A DNA stretch of 64,000 nucleotides from the NCBI GenBank assembly GCA_963682055.1, contig OY821745.1, positions 25,789,342 to 25,853,341 on the forward strand, read 5' to 3'. The stretch's first letter is position 1, and every line of letters begins with the position of its first letter. Positions 47,326 through 59,934 of this stretch are shown here, in pieces. The notes under the pieces were generated by a model. That model did no database searches. It was not told the DNA's origin and worked only from the letters and a program-made list of their open reading frames with translations. A program made the translations under genes and the position numbers. Source of the stretch: Primula veris. Lineage: Eukaryota > Streptophyta > Magnoliopsida > Ericales > Primulaceae.

Positions 47326-48431
47326 TGTTATGACCAGATTTCTGGCCCATAAGCTATTTGTTGTCTATTGGTTTGAACTAAATAATGATAGTTGAATGTT
47401 AAGAATTGAGACAACTTTATGTTTTCAAGTAAGGTTGCAACCTCAGTTGCAACCTACTGTTCTCCAGGATTCTGTTCAGTTCTTTAATTCTGCATTACTA
47501 TTCTTTAATGATGATTATTTGTTTTAAAGTATGCAGGATATGTTCTCATATGTTCTTAAAGATTTAGTTTATGTATATTGAGAATATTAAAGTGATAAGA
47601 AAGATGTTTCCTAAAAGATATAAGGAGATTAGTCTTTAAAGATATGTTTATTTTAAACTAGGCAACTAAATCTCTATTCTTATGCAAATCTTTATCACTT
47701 GTTTCAATCTATGTTCTTTATCAAAATTAGTATGATACGTTTAAGATTGAATGAAATATGGAGTTAGTGTTTAATATATTTATTTAGAAAGATTTTATCT
47801 CGAAAAGATACTATCTTATATGTTCCTTATTTAAGGAATAGATTAACTCCTATTTCCAAGCTAGTTATTAACAGCTACTATCTTATGAAAATTGAGGTCA
47901 ATCCTACGCTGAAGTATATCGTGATATATGGAAAGATTGAAGCCAATCAAAAGAGTCAAAAGCAATCATCAAGATCTTGAAGAAAGAAGATTGTTTTTAC
48001 TTGTATAAATAGTTGATAACTTAGCTTGTAAAAAGGTGTGTGTTCTAAATTATAAAGAATTCATTCTTGAGAGAATACAACGTGAGCTTTTAAATGAAAA
48101 ACAATGGTGGGATGCCATTGATATTTTGAGTGATAGTTATAAGGTAGGAGCAATATAGAGATAGGCAGAAAAACCTAGAGGCAGTCTGAGAGTTTTTCAT
48201 TAAGACTTAAATCCTATATTGTAAGCTTTTATAATATCATAATCTGGGTGAGTGCCCCGGAGACGTAGTCTAGTTGGGTGAACTCCGTTGTTAAATGTGC
48301 GTGTGATTTAATTCAAGTATATTTAACTTTACAAGTTCTGTCCATCATTATACTTAGGTTCCAACCTCAGTTGCAACTGTACTTGGAACCTAACTGCATA
48401 ACAGCAACTAGAATAGCGGATAAGAATTTCA
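47326..48431 (+). repeat. LTR C (3' LTR), 1106 bp
   Basis: Starts TGTTATGACC after the polypurine tract and ends GAATTTCA, followed by target duplication AATAC. It shares some variants with LTR A (AACAGCTACTATC, ATAAGGAG) and others with LTR B. Confidence 0.92.
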
Positions 48432-48436
48432 AATAC

Positions 48437-51310
48437 ATGTGTCATAAATATCAATTAACGTTTTCTCCTTTCCTTTGAAAAAAAAAAACCCTATGCTCCT
48501 GTCATATTCGGAAGAAGGGGTCGGCTAACACTCCAAACTAGAGTTTTAATATGATACACCATCCTTTGAGCCAAGAATTCATACAAGTTTTTTGTACCTT
48601 TTCCATTTAATTAACAACATATATGTTATTTATTTCTCACTGTTTTTAGTCTTGGAAAACATGATGTTTTTATACATATTTTTTGAATTTAGTTGTGTTT
48701 TGGTTTTTTTTCATTACCATAACGAAATATTCTAAATCATCAGGAATCTCGAAACTAAAAATAATGAGGGGTAGGTGATGCATTAGTCATTGGTGCTATC
48801 AAAAAGGCCAAGTTAGTGACTTATTCTAGCCCCTCACAAGTGCGAATACTATGAGTTGAACTCGTTTTCTTATCGGAATTCCTACTAGTGCCTCTCTTGC
48901 AAAGTCTCTCAGTGTCAAATTATATTTGAGCTCCTTCCGCAGAATTATCATTGTTTGTTCTCCTTCTCCGGGAAGCATGCTAATGTGTAATTTCCCCCCC
49001 TCTTTATGAAAATTTTCTTTGCAAGACACATGTATAAATCGTCAAGGAAAAACTAAAGCATATATGACATCTTATACAACAAAATTTATCCTACAATAGT
49101 GCAATTGTAGATGTCCAGTAAAACATCTATAACAATGATAGTTTAAAATTGAACGGAGTCAAATACCTTTTTTTTATATGTAAAACTTTACGCATTCTTT
49201 TTAAAAACAAATCAACAAATGTGCGTGCAATCTATCTTTCCGGCATAACTCAAAAAGGAAACATATTGTAACGACATATAACGAAAATTGTAAAACCCTT
49301 CAATCCTCGCATAGAGACATGTATCTATGATTGGGCTGCTTCATGAAAAGTTAGAGCTGATATGTACAAAACTCTAATCTGCATCAATTAGACCAGAACT
49401 TCCTGGGTTACGGTCGCCCCAAGAAAAGGGAGAAAGGGAAAACTTAAAAGATGTAAGCGTCCTTTATAAAAGGCAAACAATGACATAGAACTGAGGCATG
49501 TGAAGTGAAGATGTAAAGATTTATCCCGTCCACTTATTACTAAGAGGACGGGACAAATCTTTATATATTCACTCCCAGGCCTCAGGGTTTCTGGGTATCA
49601 GTGCCTCCCTTTAAATGTGTGTGTGTGTGTATTAAGAAGGTGGCTTATATATGTTAGGGTCTCTTAGGCACAATTTTATATATTGGCTTCTCAAAATCCT
49701 AAAAGAGAAATATAGAAATCATCAATTAATTATATAACCCTTTTATTGCAAATTAAATGTGTATTCACCCCCCCTGGTTTTCAGGTTATTTATTTCTGCT
49801 TTTATGAAGGAGAAATTCATTTTTATGTTAAATTATATCCTATCATTTGTACCTATGTACTACTATCAGTTGATGTGTCATAAATATCAATTAACGTTTA
49901 TCCTTTTTGTTAAAAGAGAAAAGTGTGCTCCTGTCATATTCGGAAGAGGGCCGCCTAACACTCCAAAATAGAGTTTTAATCTTATACAATATAATTTTGA
50001 GCCAATAATTCATATTAGTTTGTTGTAACTTTTCCATTTAATCAACAACATATAGGTTTCTTACTTCTCACTAATAGTAGTCTTGGAAAACTTAATGCGT
50101 TTAAATTCTTTTTTTTTTTTTTTTTATGAATTTAGGTATGTTTTGGTGTTTTTTTATTACCTAAAAATTGCGAATAATTCTTTATCATCAGAATTCTTGA
50201 AACTGAAAATAATTTGGAGTAGTTGATGTATAAGTCATTGGTGCTACCAAAATGGCTAAGTTAGTGACTTATTCTAACCCCTCACAAGTGCGAATGCTAC
50301 GAGTTCAACTCGTTTTTTATCGGAATTCCTACTAGTGCCTGTCTTATAAAGTCTCTCCATTGTCAAGCCTTCGGGCGCAAATTTAGACGTTAGCTCCTTC
50401 AGCAGAATTATCTTTGTTTGTTTTCCTATTTTCTTTGGTAATAACTTTTTTATTCGAGGCAGTGTTTTTGTGATGTCAAGTTGTGTTCTGTTGCGTTAAT
50501 TCAATTGCTTAAAAAAAAAAAGGAGTCATCGTAGTCAATAGAAAAAGTTTTTCGAAAATATTTTCACATGCTTAAAAAACTTCGTACTGCTAGATTTGCA
50601 CCATTTTTGGATTGTAATCCGCCCTTGCCTCCCTCCCTTTTTCTTTCACTTTTTCCCTTATTATGTTATATATCTTGTATAACCTTTTTGTATATTCTTC
50701 AATTACAGTTTTTCTGTTCAAATGATTGTGGAATCATAGATGTCATTGTAAGATATATTACTGCATAAATAGTTTCTTACAAATATTAACATAACAAATT
50801 AACAACATTCACCATGTTTGTTCATTTAGAAGAAAACAAACTGGTTTAAACCCTTTCTTGCGACCCCCATGACATGCATAATTCTTAGGTGAGGTAAAGT
50901 TTTTCTTTTTTCAATAATTATTGCATTAAGTTTTACATAATTTTCAATACGTGTGTCGTCAAGCAAATGAGCTAGCTACCCAGGTACTTCTAGGATTATA
51001 GTCACATGATTCTCAGCTCACCGCTAACATTAAAGCCCAAACACTTTCAGACTGATAGTTACTGATTATCAAACGAAAAATCTATTGTGGCATGCATGGG
51101 TACTAATTAACTACATTATTTTAATTTTATATGAAAAAATTAAATTTTTTTTTTTTTACTTTTCCCTAAGCTAGCACCTGGTTGACTCCGATTTTCTTCT
51201 TAATGCAAGTTCTTCATATTTTTTGATTGAGTGCAACAACACTTCCAGTCCTGTAAATCTGTCTAGCGGCTCACTGTGAATTTGGTTGAACATATTTTTT
51301 GTTTTTTTGG
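48437..51310. other. Non-coding part of duplication copy 2
   Basis: Matches 22253-25066, including the right unit of the nested tandem duplication (49757-50400), a (GT)n tract (49617-49631) and a 7-C run where copy 1 has 34. No gene is seen. Confidence 0.55.
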
Positions 51311-51459
51311 AGAGACTACAATCAAATATGAAATTGGAGCAAGAAATTGTTTAACAACTCAATAACTCTACTCTTACACTGAAATAGACAACAAAATAAA
51401 TTGTTAATACAAGGTTACAAAGTAACATGAATATGAGAAATATAAATACTGTGACAAAG

Positions 51460-52440
51460 GTAACTTCATATTTCAAGATAACAACCAGACATAATACTCT
51501 GAGTATAATCGGGAGAGACCATAACCAACTTCATGCACACCAGCGTCTTCAGATCAAATGTTAAAAATTTCACCGTATCGACTCGACAAAACATATTACC
51601 AATAGTCTATTCCCCCACACAGTCGAATAATAGACGCCTTCTATTTTAACTGGTATGTACGTTGTAACAACATTCCATGTAACACACTCTCTCTTGAAAA
51701 TATATCGACTTTGCCCACAACACTTATACATACCACCTCCCTCCCATACCCATATATTCCTCTAGAAACATTGTTTCTGTTACCAAAGAATCCTAGCGCA
51801 TTCTTCTTACATCTAATATATCTAAATCCATCTCACTACAAAAAAAATGTCAGCTTACCATCTGAACGTCTGCTGCTAAACTATTGATAAAGTGATTGTT
51901 GCAAAATTATATTCGTGAATCACGTGTATCTTCCCTTGGTGAAACGCTACCTGACTCATTTCTTGAGCTTTCTCCATATCATGTTGTCTTTCTAATTATC
52001 TTGTGCCACATCATATGCCATAACATATTTAGATTTTTATACCATTCCCATCTGATCCACCAACAACATAAATTGTGTTTTCAAAATCCGAACAACATCC
52101 AAAATGAATTATCTACCCTTGGTATGACATTCTCGCGCCATGTCTCCATTTACGCAATAAAAATTGTATATAAAAACAGAATCCAGTTTTTTTTGCAATC
52201 ATTTAGGTCGTATTCACCTAAAACCACGAGTTCCATACCAACTCCTACAAAAGTGTAATAAGGTGGAAAACTTTTGCGGTACATAGGAATATGTTTCATA
52301 TACGACCAAAGCATGTATCCTGTCTAAAAAGAGCCAGCCTAAATATGGTCACGTCATAATGGTTGGGATAGAATTTCCTCATCGAAGGGTCTTTCCAACG
52401 TTTAACCATAATCATTATTTGAAGCATACACTAGAATTTC
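51460..52440 (-). pseudogene. F-box/kelch-repeat pseudogene, left arm (copy 2)
   Basis: The orthologue of 25222-26280, with the same order of fragments: RLTLF-type start, GVGMELVVLGEYDP-like blade, CSDFENTIYVVGG blade, YDVAQD, VHY/YSTVW-like C-terminal part. It has independent stops and indels compared with copy 1, and the F-box is absent. It has no plausible protein function. Its main interest is pairing with the right arm. Confidence 0.68.
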
Positions 52441-52744
52441 TTCAATGAAGGGTCTTCCCCCTCATCATTAGGATCTATATTACTTACCTAGAGAAATAAA
52501 GAGAGAGATGATTAGGGTGAATAACTCTACTCCCCATCGTAAGGATGACCAACAATGAACCCCTTCGCCTGAGAGAGAAAAATTTTGAACACCCAAATTT
52601 ACATGAATGGGCTCATTGTTAGCCATCCTTACGACGGAAGCTAGAGTTATTCACCCTAGTCTTCTCTCGCTTTCTCTCTCTAGGTAAGTAATACATATCC
52701 TGATGATGAGGAGGAAGACCCTTCGTTGAAGAAATGATAGTGTA

Positions 52745-53705
52745 TGTTTCAAATAATTAGGATGGTTCAAGGTTGGAAAGACCCTTCGATGAAGAAATTT
52801 TATCTCAACCACTATGACGCGACCATATTTAGGCTCACTCTCTTTAGACAAGATACTGGTCGTTGTTCGTATCTGAAACATATTATTAAGTACCGCAAAA
52901 GTTTTCCACCTTATTGCACTGTTGTAAAAGTTGGTATGGAACTCGTAGTTCTAGGTGGATACAACCCAAATAATTACGAGAAAACTGGATTATGTTTTTA
53001 TATACAATTTTTTATTACATAAATGGAGACAAGGCACGAGAATGCCACACCAAGGATAGATAATGCACTTTGGATGTTGTTCGGATTTTGAAAACATAAT
53101 TTATGTTGTTGGTGGATCGGATGGGACTGGTATAAAAATCTAAATCTGTTATGGCATATGATGTGGCGTAAGATAATTGGATAGACTACCTGTCAGGTAG
53201 CGTTTCACCAAGGGAATCTTCACGTGATCCACACATACAATTTGTGTTACGGTCCAATCAAGATGGATTTAGATATATTAGATGTGAGAAGAATACGATG
53301 GGACTCTTTGGTAACAGAAAATGGTGTTTGTAGATGAATATTGCGGATGAGATATATAAGGGTATGCATAAGTGTTGTGGGGTAAGTCGGAAGATTTTCA
53401 AAAGAGAGGGTGTTACATGGAATGTTGTGACAGACATACCAGAAAAAGTAGAACGAGTCTATTATTCGACAATGTGGGGGAATAAACTATTGGTAATATG
53501 TTCTGTTGAGTTTGATACGGTGGAATGTTTAACAATTAATCTGAAGACACTGGCGTGGAGGAAGTTGGATGTGGGTGGTCCCGCTCAATTGTACTCAGAG
53601 TATTATGTGTGGTTGTTATTTCGAAATATGAAGTTACTTTTGCTGCGGTATTTCTATTTCTCATATTTGTGTTACTTTGTAACTTTGAATCAAGTGTTTA
53701 TTTTG
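52745..53705 (+). pseudogene. F-box/kelch-repeat pseudogene, right arm (copy 2)
   Basis: The plus-strand arm. The 92-aa frame from 52744 has MKKFYLNHYDATIFRLTLF, then FPPYCTVVKVGMELVVLGGY, the best-preserved first blade. The middle is broken (YVVGGSDGTG near 53100-53130 in another frame). The 129-aa frame from 53334 carries VTWNVVTDIPEKVERVYYST and VECLTINLKTLAWRKLDVGG. Compared with copy 1, a deletion of ~35 bp removes the MAKAHEK stretch (about 53190). There is no F-box. Confidence 0.72.
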
Positions 53706-55113
53706 CTGCCTATTTCAATGTAAGATTAAAGTAATATTGAGTTGTAAAACAATTTCTTTCTCCACTTTCATATTTGATTGTAGTCTCTCAGAGAAGAAAA
53801 AATAACTTACTCAATTGATGGAAGACAAACATAAGGCCCTATTATATATACCGCAAAAATATTCTATATATAAGTATTTCTAGCTATATAGTATTGTAAA
53901 AGGCCGGATTTTTGTAGGAAAATATCGTGGTAAAGAGCGAGAGAGTTATCTCACATCGCTTAAATATGTGTTTACCTATATGGTATATAAGTTAAGATTA
54001 TCCTCCTACTTATTACAGGGCCTTTTAAAGTCGTGCGGCACATAGCAAGGAAAAAACTTCATAGTTAAACATGCTTAGCTTGGAGTAGTAAGTTGTGTCA
54101 AAACAGACAATATTGTTGATACGAGGGTGGCGGGTCGGCCTGTGTTTCCGGGTCGTTACAATTGGTATCATACTAGCTATCTGGCCGATGTCCGGACTAG
54201 CACGAGTGATTGAACCCCAAGGCGGCGTGTTGGACGAGCACGTCGTGCCTGAAGGGGTAAGAGTATACGAACCCGGATTTTGGTAGGAAAATACCATGGT
54301 TAAGATATAAATGGCTATCCCACATCGCTTAAATATGTGAGTACTTATATGGTATATAAGTTAGGAGTATCTTACTTCTTATCATCAACGCCTTTTTAAG
54401 TTGTGCGGTCCAAGAAGTGATGACGAAATTGGGCCAAAGCGAACAGTATTGGTGGTAGGAAACAGATGGTGGCGGCTCAGTCGGAGAACCGAGTCGTTAC
54501 AATTGGTATTAGAGCCTCTATCAGGCCAGAAATGTAGGGACTAACATGAGTTTTTGAGCCCATGAAGGATGTGTGCCAAAAAAAAAAAAAAAGGGGGGGG
54601 GGGGGGGGGGGGGGGATTATGACGACCCAGATTTCCGGGAATGAATTTTTGTGGTATGGAGTGTTGTGTCTCAGTCCCACATCGCCCAAATATGAGAGTA
54701 CCCATGTGGTATATGAGATTAAAGATCCATATTCTATCAACAAGGGCTTTTGAAGCCGTTCGGCCCAAGAAGAATGACGGAATTGGGACAAACAGGACAG
54801 TATTGATGGTAGGAAGCAGATGGTGGCGGTTCGGTCGGATGACCGGGTCATTACGATTCGTATCAGAGCTGATATCTCGCCAATATCGGGTTAGAGTGAA
54901 CCACGGAAGGATAGTGTGCCGAACGAGGACGTCGTGGCTGAACGGAGGAAGATTGTAAGTACCCAGATTTTCGTAGAAAAATATTGTGGTAAAAAGGGAG
55001 AGAGCTATCACACATCGGCTAGATATGTGTGTACCTATGTGGTATATAAACTAGGATTATCCTTCTTATCGTAAGACCTTTTAAAGTCGTACGGCCCAGA
55101 GAAAGGACGAAAC

Positions 55114-57074
55114 TGTTGGTTTTGTACTATATCGGAAAAAGCAATAAATGAAAAGGACAAATACTGAAATGGAAATAAACAATTTTATTTCTCACAAAAG
55201 GAATATAATTACAATTCCTGACTCATACAGAATTTTAAATTACACTAATTAAATTCCAGACAGATTTAATATAAATTATTAAACTGCTGGACTGAATTGT
55301 AATTGTTTAAAACTGTCAGACAGAATAGTATAATTACTAAACTGCTGGACTGTTTAACAAATAAAAGAAACTGCCAGGCAGAATAGTATGATTACTAAGC
55401 TGCTGGACTGTTTATGTAAATACTGGAAATTAAATTACAGAATTGGAAAAATTACAGAATTGGAAAGGACTGAATTGAAATTACAGAAAGTAAAGGTACT
55501 GGAAAGTAAAGATAGAAAATTAAACAGTACAGAAAAATAAAAAACATAATGTAAACAGTACTGAAATGTAAATACAGAAAAGAAAAAAAGACGAGGCAAC
55601 TGCTGAGCAGTTTCCCTTAAACAATATTTCCCGAACCACCTTGATGTTTCTGGTTCTCTAGACTTTGTTCCCAAGGTACAACGTCTGTCACTGAGTGGCT
55701 CGCGTGGAAACGGCACTGAACCACAGGTCGAGCTGTTGGTGGTGCGATTCTTTCTCTAATATGATGCAATGGATGCTGTGTTGTGTGTTGATGTTGTGTC
55801 TGAAATGAGAGGGGGAGGGCTACCTTTTATAGGCTTTCCTGAAACCGCAGCCATTAATGGTCATTAAATTATGGGAGTTACAACCCCAGAATCTGCCCAT
55901 TCAATTTCTGAAACTGCAGCACTTAATCTGTAATTTATTCTCATTGAATGCTGGCGTTTCAATTTGTCGGAAACTCTAACGACTACTTTTGTATTTTATA
56001 GAAAACTCCCTTTTGACCCAAGACCCAAGACCCGAGACCCGAGACATTCCCCAAATCCCAAATCCCAAATACGGGCGCGGGAGTGGGCGTGGGCTTGGGC
56101 TTGGGATTTGGTATTTGGGATTTGAGATTTGGGATTTGGGGAATGTCTCAGGTCTCGGGTCTTGGGTCTTGGTCAAAAGGGAGTTTTGTATAAAATACAA
56201 AAGTAGTCCCTAGAGTTTTCAGCAAATTGAAACGGTAGCATTCAATGAGAATAAATTACAAATTAAGTGCTGCAGTTGCAGAAATTGAATGGGCGGATTC
56301 TGGGGGTGTAATTCCCAGAATTTAATGACCATTAATGGTTGCGGTTTCAGGAAAGCCTATAAAAGGCCGCCCTCACTCTCTCATTTCAGACACAACATCA
56401 ACACACAACATAGCATTCATTGCATCATATTCGAGAGAGAATCGCACCACCAACAGCTCGACCTGTGGTTCAGTGCCGTTTTCACGCGAACCACTCAGTG
56501 ACAGACGTTGTACCTTGGGAACAAAATCCTGAGAACCAGAAACATCAAGGTGGTTCGGGAAATATTGTTTAAGGAAAACTGCTCAGCAGTTGCCTCGTCT
56601 TTTTTCTTTTCTGTATTTACATTTCAGTACTGTTTACATTCTGTTTTTTATTTTTCTGTACTGTTTAATTTTATGTCTTTACTTTCCAGTACCTGTACTT
56701 TCTGTAATTTCAATTCAGTCCTTTCCAATTCTGTAATTTTTCCAATTCTGTAATTTAATTTCCAGTATTTACATAAACAGTCCAACAGCTTAGTAATCAT
56801 AATATTCTGCCTGGAAGTTTCTTTTATTTGTTAAACAGTCCAGCAGTTTAGTAATTATACTATTTTGTCTGACAGTTTTAAACAATTACAATTCAGTCCA
56901 GCAGTTTAATAATTTATATTAAATCTGTCTGGAATTTAATTAGTGTAATTTAAAATTCTGTATGAGTCAGGAATTGTAATTATATTCCTTTTGTGAGAAA
57001 TAAAATTGTTTATTTCCATTTCAGTACTTGTCCTTTTCATTTATTGCTTTTTCCGATATAGTACAAAACCAACA
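55114..57074. repeat. 1.96-kb near-perfect palindrome of head-to-head LTRs
   Basis: The left arm 55114-56071 is the inverse of the right arm 56101-57074, around a 29-bp GC-rich centre with GGGCG/GGGCTT words. The distal ~550 bp match almost perfectly, and divergence rises toward the centre. In the + orientation the right arm looks like an LTR: TATAAAAG at 56358-56365, AATAAA at 56999-57004 and a CA end. The left arm carries the same signals inverted (55824-55831). Promoters therefore diverge from the centre. Confidence 0.9.
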
Positions 57075-57425
57075 ATCTTAAACAACATCATTTTTTAGTT
57101 TTACTAATTTCGGAAAGAAATGACTTCTTTTTTATTTTGTTTTGTTGACGTCTCGGATTTTATTCTTGCAAAGTCATTGCTAGTTTACTAGAAATTGAAG
57201 TTTGCAAATAGAATAACTCTGATTGGAGTTTAAACCTTTTATTCTAGAAATTAAAAGAGTTCTTAGTGAAATCAAAAATGATTTGATTTTCACGCTAGAA
57301 TCTCGATTGTTGTTCATTCGGCGACATTCTTTTGAGCAAAACTAATTAAGTTATAATTAGTGTTTTGTGATTAAGAATATTAGTTTTCTTTCGAGAAACT
57401 AATATATTTTTTATTGTCATTTCAG
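57075..57425 (+). other. Leader between palindrome and gag
   Basis: About 350 bp of AT-rich leader without the usual TGG-type primer binding site after an LTR end. A pyrimidine tract and TTTCAG immediately precede the gag ATG (57426), resembling a 3' splice site. The primer site may have been lost with the rearranged 5' end. Confidence 0.5.
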
Positions 57426-58674
57426 ATGACTAATGAGGATCAAACACCCATCGTTCATTCGGGAATTGTGCAGGGCACAGTTGTGATTGGTAGTGGCCAA
57501 AACATTGTGAGCGCTGCGAGTGGAGGGGCTCAGGCTCAGGCTCAGGCCGAAGCTACGGCGGCAAAGGCTGCGGCCAACGCCACTGCGGCAGAAGCTGATG
57601 CTATGGCTGTGGCTGCGGTCGCAGCTCAGGCCGCTGCTAAGGCTGCGGCCAAAGTAGCGGCCGCGGCTGCGACCAAAGCCAAAGGCAAGGCTCCGGCTAC
57701 TTCAGCTATGCCCGTTTTTCCAACCTCTCATTTAGAGAAGCCGAAAAAGTTTAGGGGCAACAACTTCAAACGTTGGCAGCAAAAAATGCTATTTTATTTA
57801 ACTGCCATTAACCTAACCCGGTTTCTTAAGGAGACTGCACCTGTCCTAAGCGAGGACGATGAGGACATGCAGACGGTTTCGGCGGTGGAAGCATGGAAAC
57901 ACGGCGACTACCTATGCCGAAACTATATCTTGTGTGCGCTTGATGAGACTCTTTTCAGTGTATTCGATCCCAAGGCTTCTGCAAAGGAGCTTTGGGAGTC
58001 CCTCGAAAGAAAGTACAAAGTGAATAACGGTAGCGCAAATAAATTTGTCATCACGGACTTTCATGAGTACATGATGGTTGATGGAAAGAGTGTTATCGGG
58101 AACGTTGAGGAACTCCAGCTCATATACCATAGGCTTGAGGTTGAAGGGTTAATTATTAATGAAATTTTCCATGTGGCATTAATGATTGAGAAATTGCCAC
58201 CCTCATGGAAAGAGTTTCAAAACTACCTGAAACACAAGTGAAAGACAATGACCCTGGAGGGACTCATTGAGAGGCTCAATGTTGAGCAAAGCAACCGTCG
58301 ATCCGGAAGGAAAGGCGGTGGCAGTGCAAGCAACGTGGTTGCTAAAGCCAATGTGGTTGAGGACGCTGCATCTAAGCGGAAACGCTTTGACAGCGGAGTC
58401 GGTGCTGCTCCCAAGAAGAAATTTCTGGGAGACTGCTTTGTGTGCAACAAACCAAGACATCGTGCCACGGATTGTAAGATGCGCATCGACAAGCCCAACC
58501 CCCCCCCCCCCCCCCCAAAAGAGGAAGTTCCAAGGGAAATGGAGGAAGAGGGTACCTGCTCAGGCAAATGTGGCTGAGGGAGGAGATGATGCTGGACAAG
58601 ACTACATGCACCTGAGTGTTGTGGTCTCTGAAGTGAACCTTGTGGGGAGCAACCCAAAGGAATGGTGGCTGGAT
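57426..58674 (+). pseudogene. Copia element 2 gag and protease start
   Basis: The ATG at 57426 is preferred over an upstream TTG. After ~30 residues comes an Ala-rich, repeated stretch (about residues 30-92), then a typical copia gag domain starting KPKKFRGNNFKRWQQKMLFY. A TGA at 58239-58241 interrupts the frame where related proteins have Lys-Arg-Lys, probably CGA to TGA. The same frame continues to a zinc knuckle CFVCNKPRHRATDC (about residue 337; the usual Gly before His is Arg). An 18-C run (58499-58516) then shifts the frame by one. The protease motif WLDTGPTSH (about 58669) follows in the new frame. Confidence 0.85.
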
Positions 58675-58710
58675 ACCGGCCCCACAAGTCACATATGCGC
58701 CAGCAAATAG

Positions 58711-59916
58711 ATGTTCAAGACCTATACGGCCGTGAACAATGAGAGCTTCTTCATGGGGAACTTGGCTACTTCCATGGTGGAAGGAAAAGGAACCATGATA
58801 CTGAGGATGACATCGGGAAAGGAGCTGACACTGAACGGCATGCTCCATGTGCCGGAAATTCGTAAGAATCTAGTCTCCGACTCAATGATGGTGAACAAAG
58901 GGTTTAAACTTGTATTTGAATCTGCTAAAATTGTAATCACCTTAAATGGAATGTATGTAGGCCGTGGCTATATGAACAACGGCATGTTTAAATTAAATGT
59001 TGGAACTTCGGCTCCTAAAGCCGAGTCTGCTAATGAGGGTACTAAGGCCGAGGCCAGTACCACGAATAATGTAATCGTGAATGTTGCCCAAGTGGCTAAT
59101 AAAACTTCTTTTGCTTATTCTTGTGATTCATTTAATTTATGGCATGGTAGATTAGGTCATTTGAATACTAATTCAATGAAAAAATTAATATCAGTAAATC
59201 TACTACCAAGTTTTGTCTTCAATAAACAACATAAATGTGAGGTTTGTGTTGAGGCAAAATTAACTAAGTCTTCGTTTCAACATATTGAACGAAATATTGA
59301 ACCTCTCGGTTTAATACGCACGGATGTGTGCGGCTTAAAGTTTATACAAAAGCGAGGAGGGAAAAATTATTTCATCACGTTTATAGATGACTGTACTAGA
59401 TACTGTTATATCTACTTAATGAGAAGTAAAGACGAACCGGTAGAGAAATTCGCTCTTTATAAGACCGAAGTAGAAAATCAACTCAATAAACGGATTAAAA
59501 TATTGAGAAGTGATAGAGGCGGTGAATACGAAGCACCGTTTGCACAGATATGTGCAGAAAGTGGCATTATACATCAAACCACAGCCCCATACTCTCCGGA
59601 GCATAATGGGGTTGCCGAGCATAAGCATAGGACGCTCAAGGAAATTATGAATGTTATGTTAATAATTTCTGGGTTACCCAAGAACATGTGGGGGGAAGCG
59701 CTGCCTTCTGCCAACTATGTATTGAACAAGCTACCGCATAAGAAGCGTGATAAACCACCTTATGAACTATGGAAAGGCCATCGGCCGAGCTATAAAATCT
59801 TAAGGGTTTGGGGTTGTCTTGCGAAGGTCCTAGTCTCGCTTCCGAAAAGAACGAGAATAGGGCCAAAGACGGTAGACTGTGTGTTCATAGGATATGCACA
59901 CAACAGTAGTGCTTAG
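58711..59916 (+). pseudogene. Copia element 2 pol: protease end, pre-integrase and integrase
   Basis: A 401-aa frame, contiguous in frame with the protease but separated from it by TAG at 58708-58710. It contains the pre-integrase zinc region LWHGRLGHL..CEVC, then integrase with TDVCG (first Asp), FIDDCTRY, RSDRGGEY (second Asp) and NGVAEHKHRTL (Glu kept, but the usual ERKNRT altered). It closes with the GCLAKV and CVFIGYAH motifs of the integrase C-terminal region. A TAG at 59914-59916 replaces a Tyr codon expected in the family. Integrase would insert the cDNA in the nucleus. Confidence 0.88.
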
Positions 59917-59934
59917 CGTTTTCTCACGCACAAG

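Larger units (their letters stand above)
40666..48431 (+). mobile_element. Sirevirus-like copia element with three LTRs
   Basis: A 7,766-bp insertion with target duplication AATAC (40661-40665 and 48432-48436). The empty site AATAC is at 22248-22252 in copy 1. Order: truncated LTR A, ~1-kb 3' internal fragment, complete LTR B, primer site, gag and protease, RNase H remnant, 3' internal region, complete LTR C. Integrase and nearly all RT are deleted, so it is non-autonomous. Gag with two zinc-knuckle-like motifs, the FDSGCS protease motif, the RNase H wording and repeated purine tracts before the 3' LTR point to the Sirevirus (SIRE/Maximus) lineage. Confidence 0.88.
51311..53788. repeat. Large inverted repeat of kelch pseudogenes (copy 2)
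   Basis: Arms 51311-52563 and 52609-53788 around a 45-bp spacer, orthologous to 25067-27652. The outer ends are AGAGACTAC and its inverse. Near the centre TCTCTCTCTAGGTAAGTAA is on the + strand (about 52671-52689) with an inverse at about 52480-52500. The CACTA-like insert in the left arm is partly deleted. Confidence 0.88.

Noticed and set aside
54541..55011. 156-aa minus-strand ORF with poly-Pro/poly-Phe
   Set aside because: Arises from the A15G23 tract and TRIM LTR sequence; no protein motif.
58372..58848. 158-aa minus-strand ORF
   Set aside because: Antisense shadow of copia gag/protease.
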